From positions 49,412 to 113,411 of the forward strand of contig CAYRFE010000005.1 in the NCBI GenBank assembly GCA_964423645.1: a DNA stretch of 64,000 bases, read 5' to 3'. The stretch is from CAYRFE01 sp964423645 [NCBI: uncultured bacterium]. GTDB lineage: Bacteria > Macinerneyibacteriota > Macinerneyibacteria > Macinerneyibacteriales. This document shows, piece after piece, positions 59,543 to 64,000 of the stretch. Below the pieces are notes generated by a model. It ran no database searches and was not told the origin of the DNA. It saw only the letters and a program-made list of their open reading frames with translations. The stretch's first letter is position 1. Each line of letters starts with the position of its first letter. Both the position numbers and the translations under genes were made by a program.

Positions 59543-60505
59543 TCATCCTCCAAGGGAATGCATAGTATTGACGCCTGTCCCTAAATGCTCTTTCGGTTTT
59601 GCGTCAACCGCATTGGCAATGAGTGCTCGAATATCGTCATCGCTTCCGCCATTGCGTAAAAGAGTACGTACATCGAATGAGTCGGAATGCATCAAACACG
59701 GTGTGATAATTCCATCGGATGTAATGCGAAGTCTGGTGCAACGATAGCAAAATTTATGTGACATCGGTGATATAAATCCGATTCGTGCATTTGTTCCTTT
59801 TATACGATAGGTATGAGATACCAGCGAACGCGAATCCTCATCCGGAACCAATGTATAGTGTGCGGACAAATCTTTTTGTACCTGTTCGTTGGCATAAAAT
59901 CGCTCTTCCTGCAATCCTTGTACTCCGGCAAGCGGCATGAACTCAATAAAGCGCCACTCAAGTCCGTAACGAATAGCCATTTCGGCAAAATCGCATACTT
60001 CATCACTATTGATACCGTTCATGATAACAGTATTCACTTTCACCGGTGTTAATCCTGCATCTATTGCGGCATACAATCCTGTAAGGGTATCCTGTAAATT
60101 CCCCGCACGGGTAATAGTATGAAATCGATCATTGCGTAATGTGTCAATACTGATATTGACCCGATGCAATCCAAATTCTTTCAATTGCACCGCCATTTTC
60201 GCCAATAAAATACCATTAGTGGTCACGGTCAGTTCTTGTAAGCCATGCAACGGGGCAATCATTTTGACCAATTCCGGAAAGTTATGCCGCACAAGCGGTT
60301 CGCCCCCCGTCAAACGAATTTTTTGCACACCTAAGGAAACCAATATCTTCACTACTCGGAATATTTCTTCAAAAGTTAGAATTGTCGCATGATCTTTTTT
60401 GACGATACCTTCTTCAGGCATGCAATATATACAACGCAAATTACACAGGTCAGTGACTGAGATTCGCACATAATCAATACGACGACCGAGAGTATCGTGC
60501 ATCAT
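59543..60505 (-). CDS. moaA: GTP 3',8-cyclase MoaA
   Basis: A 320-residue radical SAM enzyme. The first cluster motif DLCNLRCIYCMPEEG is near residue 22, IRLTGGEPLVR follows, and the C-terminal second 4Fe-4S site is FCYRCTRLRITSDGIITPCL. The final LGTGVNTMHSLGG is the usual double-glycine tail (ends GG). The start is set at ATG 60505, overlapping the moeA stop as ATGA; longer upstream starts would lie inside moeA. It makes the cyclic intermediate used by MoaC, encoded next. Confidence 0.96.
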   Translation of the reverse strand: MMHDTLGRRIDYVRISVTDLCNLRCIYCMPEEGIVKKDHATILTFEEIFRVVKILVSLGVQKIRLTGGEPLVRHNFPELVKMIAPLHGLQELTVTTNGILLAKMAVQLKEFGLHRVNISIDTLRNDRFHTITRAGNLQDTLTGLYAAIDAGLTPVKVNTVIMNGINSDEVCDFAEMAIRYGLEWRFIEFMPLAGVQGLQEERFYANEQVQKDLSAHYTLVPDEDSRSLVSHTYRIKGTNARIGFISPMSHKFCYRCTRLRITSDGIITPCLMHSDSFDVRTLLRNGGSDDDIRALIANAVDAKPKEHLGTGVNTMHSLGG

Positions 60506-61683
60506 AGCAGGAAAAACGGTGACTCCGTCCCGTCGAATTGAGGGGCAACGCACGCATACCCGTTTGCGCGGGCATTCGCAAAAATATCTCCCGAACCGTT
60601 TGTTTTATATGATTCGATTTCCCAATACCCGAGAGTAGCATACGCCTGTACGGGCACAAAATGGTATTTGTCCGATAAAACTTTCGGAGGTTTTAACCAT
60701 CGTCCCATGAGCAACGGGTCATAGACGTCTTTTTGCCCAGCCAGTCGTCGAAGTGCCGGTAACACAAATAGCCGCATCGAAAGAATAGTGGACACCGGAT
60801 TCCCGGGTAAACCGAAAACGAGTGTTGAGCCTTTTTGGGCGCATAATTGGGGTTTGCCGGGTTTTATATTCATACCGTGATATATAATGGTATAACCCAT
60901 TTCTTGTAAAATAACCGGGAGAAAATCTTTATCGCCTTCAGACACGCCACCGCTAAAAATGATGACATCCGATCGTTTTTCTGAAGTCTCCAGTGCATTC
61001 TGTAATGCGTTTCGTGTATCCGGGACTATTCCGCCATATGAGAATTCATAGTGATCGCGCTGAAGCTGTGACATCACGCCATATGCATTAACATTTCGTA
61101 TAGTTGATGGAGAAAGGGGTTCATAGGGTTCGTACACTTCATCACCGGTAGAAAACACCGCACATCTCGGCGAAGCCATCACATCAATGAACATTTGACC
61201 TACTGATGCAAGCGTGCCTACAGTAAACTCTTGAACAACCGTACCGGATGAAAGTAACACATCGCCGGCTTTAAAGTCCTCGCCTTGGTATGCGATGTTC
61301 GCGCCTTTCGGTTCTTGATGTGCAACACTGATTGACGACGTATCATAACCGACACAATATTCTTTTCGTATAACAGTATCGCACCCTTCGGGTACCGGTG
61401 CGCCGGTCATTATTTTGACACATTGCCCTTTTGCGACGACTCCATCGAACACGGTTCCTGCCGATACATCATACAGTACCGACAAGGCCATCCCGTCATG
61501 CAGGTCATCGGCACGAAGCGCTATTCCATCCATTGCGGAACGATTAAAAAGAGGCATGTCATTAGGAGCGACGATATCTCGTGAAAGCACTCGCCCAACA
61601 GCTGAGACGATCGGTATTCTTTCAATTATTGAAAGCGGTGTTAACGATTCAATTATGTGTTGCGCGTGACAATAATCAATCAT
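60502..61683 (-). CDS. moeA: Molybdopterin molybdenumtransferase MoeA
   Basis: A 393-residue MoeA that inserts molybdenum into adenylated molybdopterin. The N-terminal MPLFNRSAMDGIALRADD, GDEVYEPYEPLSPSTIRNVNAYGV, IFSGGVSEGDKDFLPVIL and FGLPGNPVSTILSMRLFVLP segments are the conserved parts. Domain order and length are standard. The ATG overlaps the ModE-like gene by 8 bases and the stop overlaps moaA by 4 bases. No MoaB/MogA gene is seen here. Confidence 0.96.
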   Translation of the reverse strand: MIDYCHAQHIIESLTPLSIIERIPIVSAVGRVLSRDIVAPNDMPLFNRSAMDGIALRADDLHDGMALSVLYDVSAGTVFDGVVAKGQCVKIMTGAPVPEGCDTVIRKEYCVGYDTSSISVAHQEPKGANIAYQGEDFKAGDVLLSSGTVVQEFTVGTLASVGQMFIDVMASPRCAVFSTGDEVYEPYEPLSPSTIRNVNAYGVMSQLQRDHYEFSYGGIVPDTRNALQNALETSEKRSDVIIFSGGVSEGDKDFLPVILQEMGYTIIYHGMNIKPGKPQLCAQKGSTLVFGLPGNPVSTILSMRLFVLPALRRLAGQKDVYDPLLMGRWLKPPKVLSDKYHFVPVQAYATLGYWEIESYKTNGSGDIFANARANGYACVAPQFDGTESPFFLL

Positions 61684-62011
61684 TCCCGAATATCCTCATA
61701 TAAACTTCTTCATTCAACCGATGCATTTCTTGCTGATACTCTTCAAATCGTGCAAGTAATTGGGTCGCTTTATCAGTCAACACGCTTTCGCCGCCGTGTG
61801 CTCCGCCTTTTTTACTGATCAACAATGTGTGACCAAGTAATGCCTCCATTTTCTTGATAACACCCCATGCATAACGATATGAATATTTCAAACTCAATGA
61901 GGCCTTATGCAATGATCCCATATCACGTATGGTTTTGAGAAGAATATAACGTCCTTCACCGAGAACATGAGCGCCCTCATTATCAAGCCATACCTTTATA
62001 TTGCCTTTCAT
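61676..62011 (-). CDS. ModE-type winged-helix regulator, DNA-binding domain only (leaderless)
   Basis: A 111-residue LysR/ModE-type winged-helix domain: LGEGRYILLKTIRDMGSLHKASLSLKYSYRYAWGVIKKMEALLGHTLLISKKGGAHGGESVLTDKATQLLARFEEYQ in sequence order, cited here as separate motifs YILLKTIRDMGSLHKA, YRYAWGVIKKME and GGAHGGESVLT. The molybdate-binding MOP domains of full ModE are missing, as in several bacterial one-domain homologues. The ATG lies 7 bases after the -10 box at 62018-62023, so it is the first base of a leaderless mRNA; there is no ribosome site. It heads the moeA-moaA-moaC operon and probably regulates it. Confidence 0.9.
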   Translation of the reverse strand: MKGNIKVWLDNEGAHVLGEGRYILLKTIRDMGSLHKASLSLKYSYRYAWGVIKKMEALLGHTLLISKKGGAHGGESVLTDKATQLLARFEEYQQEMHRLNEEVYMRIFGND

Positions 62012-62017
62012 GAATCC

Positions 62018-62045
62018 ATTATACCCCAAAAAGCATATTGCGCAA
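62018..62045 (-). promoter_or_regulatory. Promoter of the modE-moeA-moaA-moaC operon (leaderless)
   Basis: TTGCGC (62045-62040), 16-base spacer, consensus TATAAT (62023-62018) on the minus strand, start codon 7 bases downstream. Confidence 0.68.
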
Positions 62046-62230
62046 GTAAGAAGCGTGAGAAAAAATATTTTTACACCCACCAAACCATTGAAACCGCAAT
62101 ATAGCACGTTATTCGGCATAATCTCCGCATACATCAAGAATCGCATCATTGATCAGGATACGCAATACGAAAACCGTTAAAATACAAGGCGATGAATGTT
62201 ATTTTTTTATTCTATATTACCTTTTTTGTC
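62046..62230. other. Intergenic region between ModE and TerY-type genes
   Basis: AT-rich, no gene or known RNA visible. The plus-strand promoter follows at 62231. Confidence 0.4.
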
Positions 62231-62258
62231 TTGACTATTTATATTTATATCGTATCAT
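62231..62258 (+). promoter_or_regulatory. Promoter of the TerY-PP2C-kinase triad
   Basis: TTGACT (62231-62236), 16-base spacer, TATCAT (62253-62258). Leader about 50 bases, which contains GGTCA-TTGG-TGACC, a short inverted repeat. Confidence 0.6.
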
Positions 62259-62316
62259 ACCGTTGGTCGGTCATTGGTGACCTAACAAACGATATGCTAA
62301 ACCACGGAGGATGCTT

Positions 62317-63009
62317 GTGCCAAAAAAAGAAACCCCCAAAAGTCTGGAAGAGCTGGTAGAAACCGTTCAAAATCCCGAAGAACCTCACCTGCCTGCAATA
62401 TTACTGCTTGATGTATCAGGTTCTATGGATGAGGACTACAAGATTCAAAAGCTGAACGAAGGTATTGTACGATTTAAAAATGCCATTGTGCAAGACGAAA
62501 AAGCTCGTAAGCGCGTCGATCTCTCTATCATTACGTTTTCAAATATTGTGACCGTCATTCAGGATTTTACCTCTGTTGATAATTTCAATCCGACAAAGCT
62601 TGACGCCGGCGGACAAACATCCATGGCAGAAGCTATCGAGACCGCTATCGCAAAAATCAATGAACGCAAACGTATGTTCAAATCTCAGGGTGTCGGCTAT
62701 TATCGCCCGTGGATTTTCATGATGACAGACGGCTATCCGACCGATATGAAAAAAGGCGATTCCCGTTGGGGAGCCATCAAATCCCATCTCGCAAGCGGTG
62801 AACACAACAAACATTTTATCTTTTTCTCCATCGGCGTTGACCCTGCGGATATGACACTTTTAAAAGATCTTACACCGAATCCCGAACGAGCAATTTATCT
62901 GAAGGAAGCAAAGTTTGAGAATTTATTTGAGTGGTTGTCACAAAGCCTGAGTGTTATCTCACAAAGCAACATCGGCGATCAGATACATCTGCCGCCGCTC
63001 ACGATATAA
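62317..63009 (+). CDS. TerY-type von Willebrand A domain protein
   Basis: A 230-residue VWA protein with a full MIDAS: ILLLDVSGSMDED (DxSxS), GGQTSMAEAI (Thr) and FMMTDGYPTD (Asp). Single-domain VWA proteins of this kind are the TerY component of kinase/phosphatase triads. No signal peptide. The GTG at 62317 lies 6 bases after GGAGG; the ATG at 62311 directly abuts that site, so GTG is preferred. The next two genes encode a PP2C phosphatase (2 bases away) and a protein kinase, a known gene trio linked to tellurite/stress systems and some defence loci. Confidence 0.9.
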   Translation: MPKKETPKSLEELVETVQNPEEPHLPAILLLDVSGSMDEDYKIQKLNEGIVRFKNAIVQDEKARKRVDLSIITFSNIVTVIQDFTSVDNFNPTKLDAGGQTSMAEAIETAIAKINERKRMFKSQGVGYYRPWIFMMTDGYPTDMKKGDSRWGAIKSHLASGEHNKHFIFFSIGVDPADMTLLKDLTPNPERAIYLKEAKFENLFEWLSQSLSVISQSNIGDQIHLPPLTI

Positions 63010-63011
63010 GT

Positions 63012-63821
63012 ATGCCTGCGTGGAAAAAGCCCTTCATCGTTGCTCGTTCTATCGTCGGTGAATCGCATATCAAATACAATATACCCTGTCAAGATGCCTT
63101 TGCACACAAAACGTACGAGGATTACGTCATAATCGCTGTCGCAGACGGAGTCGGATCATCAGCAAAGTCTGATAAAGGCGCTCAAATGGCAGTGAATACG
63201 TGTGTTGACTGCATCATTCAACAACTGAAAAAGCCGTCAACGGAAGATCTTGATTATTGGGAAATACTGCGCGGATCATTTCACACTGCACGCAAAAAAG
63301 TCGAACTCGAAGCAGTACTTAACAACTGCTCGATCAACGACTATGCATCTACGCTCATTGCCGTCATAATGCTGAACAACAGCGTCTGGTGTGCGCATCT
63401 CGCTGATGGCGCAGTGGTCATTCAAACCAATGATTCATTGGAAATACTATCAAAACCGGACAATTATGAGTATGAGAATATGGTTATCCCCCTCACTTCA
63501 GATATATGGGAACAACATATTCGTCTGAGTGAGCAACGTGATAATGTTTACGCAGTTGCTCTTTTTACTGATGGCTGTCAAAAATCAACGCTGTATAACG
63601 AAAATAAGAAAATGCTTCCGTATGAAAAGTTTTTTTTACCCTTATTTGACTATTTTCGTAAAAATCGCAGTAAAGCAAGTGATACTGCGTTGGGACAATT
63701 ACTTCAATCCGCCAAATTTTCATCCGTTTCCAATGACGATCGCACTATGGTGATTTGTGTTGTACCGATTCCTTCACAGGAGCCGGAATCCGGCAGTGAA
63801 ACAAACACTATTACTCACTAA
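63012..63821 (+). CDS. PP2C-family protein phosphatase of the TerY triad
   Basis: A 269-residue metal-dependent serine/threonine phosphatase. Motifs are IPCQDAFAHK and VIIAVADGVGSSAKSDKGAQMAVNTC (metal-binding Asp and the DG signature), YASTLIAVIMLNNSVWCAHLADGAVVI (second metal motif), and DDRTMVICVV near the C-terminus. This is the PP2C_2 subtype found next to TerY-type VWA genes. The ATG is 2 bases after the VWA stop; a longer in-frame start inside that gene has no support. It overlaps the kinase gene by 26 bases if the kinase begins at GTG 63796. Confidence 0.9.
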   Translation: MPAWKKPFIVARSIVGESHIKYNIPCQDAFAHKTYEDYVIIAVADGVGSSAKSDKGAQMAVNTCVDCIIQQLKKPSTEDLDYWEILRGSFHTARKKVELEAVLNNCSINDYASTLIAVIMLNNSVWCAHLADGAVVIQTNDSLEILSKPDNYEYENMVIPLTSDIWEQHIRLSEQRDNVYAVALFTDGCQKSTLYNENKKMLPYEKFFLPLFDYFRKNRSKASDTALGQLLQSAKFSSVSNDDRTMVICVVPIPSQEPESGSETNTITH

Positions 63822-64000
63822 CACGACTGAACGTCTTGAAATGTCTCTCGGCACCAAACTTGGTGCCGGGGGAGAAGGCACTGTTTTTACGGTGCAGAAT
63901 TCACCGTCATTATGTATTAAGATCTATCACGAAAAACACCGCACTGCAGCACAGGAAGCGAAATTAAAGGCGATGCTTGCGTCACCGCCGAATGATCCTA
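63796..64000 (+). CDS. Serine/threonine protein kinase of the TerY triad, cut by window edge
   Basis: About 68 N-terminal residues are visible. After KQTLLLTNTTERLEMSLGTK comes the glycine-rich loop LGAGGEGTVFTV, then CIKIYHEKH with the ATP-binding Lys and QEAKLKAMLASPP leading into helix C. This matches the kinases encoded next to TerY VWA and PP2C genes. The GTG start at 63796 gives the short beta-strand before the loop that such kinases have; an ATG at 63841 is the alternative. The rest, including any C-terminal zinc ribbon, lies beyond the window. Confidence 0.85.
   Translation, partial: MKQTLLLTNTTERLEMSLGTKLGAGGEGTVFTVQNSPSLCIKIYHEKHRTAAQEAKLKAMLASPPNDP

Noticed and set aside
62012-62045. 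Moco riboswitch before the molybdenum cofactor genes
   Set aside because: The transcript appears leaderless, leaving no room for a leader RNA.
1-64000. tRNA, rRNA and CRISPR arrays
   Set aside because: I looked for T-loop GGTTCGA patterns, long rRNA-like blocks and regularly spaced direct repeats and found none that hold up.

Overview
The window reads as a chromosomal stretch of a diderm (Gram-negative type), moderately AT-rich bacterium. Evidence for two membranes includes a LapA-LapB pair, three SurA/parvulin-like periplasmic foldases, a lipoprotein, prolipoprotein diacylglyceryl transferase and a UDP-diacetamido-sugar pathway gene pair. Two large secreted C11 peptidases end in NYPNPFNPSTEI-type sorting domains, which are common in the FCB group and related candidate phyla (type IX secretion-like). 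I cannot place the organism more precisely. No tRNA, rRNA, CRISPR array or complete transposase gene was found.

Layout, left to right. 1-5 kb: a HEAT-repeat protein (cut by the edge) coupled to a ChrB-like protein, a WbpE/WbpB-like sugar pair, and a rubrerythrin-like protein with a DUF2892 membrane protein. 4.5-7.5 kb (+): an rRNA/tRNA uracil methyltransferase, ndk and a TPR protein. 7.5-9.2 kb: a small orphan and a class V aminotransferase. 9.5-12.9 kb (-): a TPR - CHAD - PPX-type HD operon that looks polyphosphate-related, divergent from a PAS-GGDEF protein. 14-21.6 kb (-): a tightly overlapped operon lapA-lapB-mutS-mutL-miaA-purC. 21.7-25.6 kb (-): a BioD-like ATPase, a YkgJ-type cysteine-cluster protein and a Cdd1 protein; then a secreted protein family with one intact and one frameshifted, repeat-truncated member. 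26-31.8 kb (+): two tandem paralogous C11 peptidases with near-identical control regions. 32-37.8 kb (-): purE, an orphan, an SPL-like radical SAM enzyme, a three-receiver diguanylate cyclase, rlmN and a cytidylate-kinase-like protein. 37.9-42.9 kb (-): lgt, rsmA, an RqcP-like S4 protein and three foldases. 43.4-49.8 kb (-): purF, a hydrolase, purM, a secreted orphan, a CDF transporter, radC and ogg, preceded by a cupin. 50.3 kb (+): a YihY/BrkB protein. 51.7-58.8 kb (-): a glycogen operon (debranching enzyme, GT4 synthase, GH57, phosphorylase). 59-62 kb (-): modE-moeA-moaA-moaC for molybdenum cofactor. 62.3-64 kb (+): a TerY-type VWA protein, PP2C phosphatase and serine/threonine kinase triad that runs off the right edge.

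Most operons have a recognisable sigma-70-like promoter (TTGNNN, 16-18 bp, TANNNT). In four places the start codon sits 7 to 9 bases after the -10 box, so the mRNA should be leaderless or nearly so. An undescribed MITE-like element (about 160-183 bp, 15-bp terminal inverted repeats, 7-bp target duplication in the best copy) is scattered through the intergenic gaps and has truncated one gene. The candidates most worth following are this element, the leaderless TPR-CHAD-HD operon, the lapAB-mutSL coupling, the duplicated C11 peptidases and the TerY-PP2C-kinase triad.
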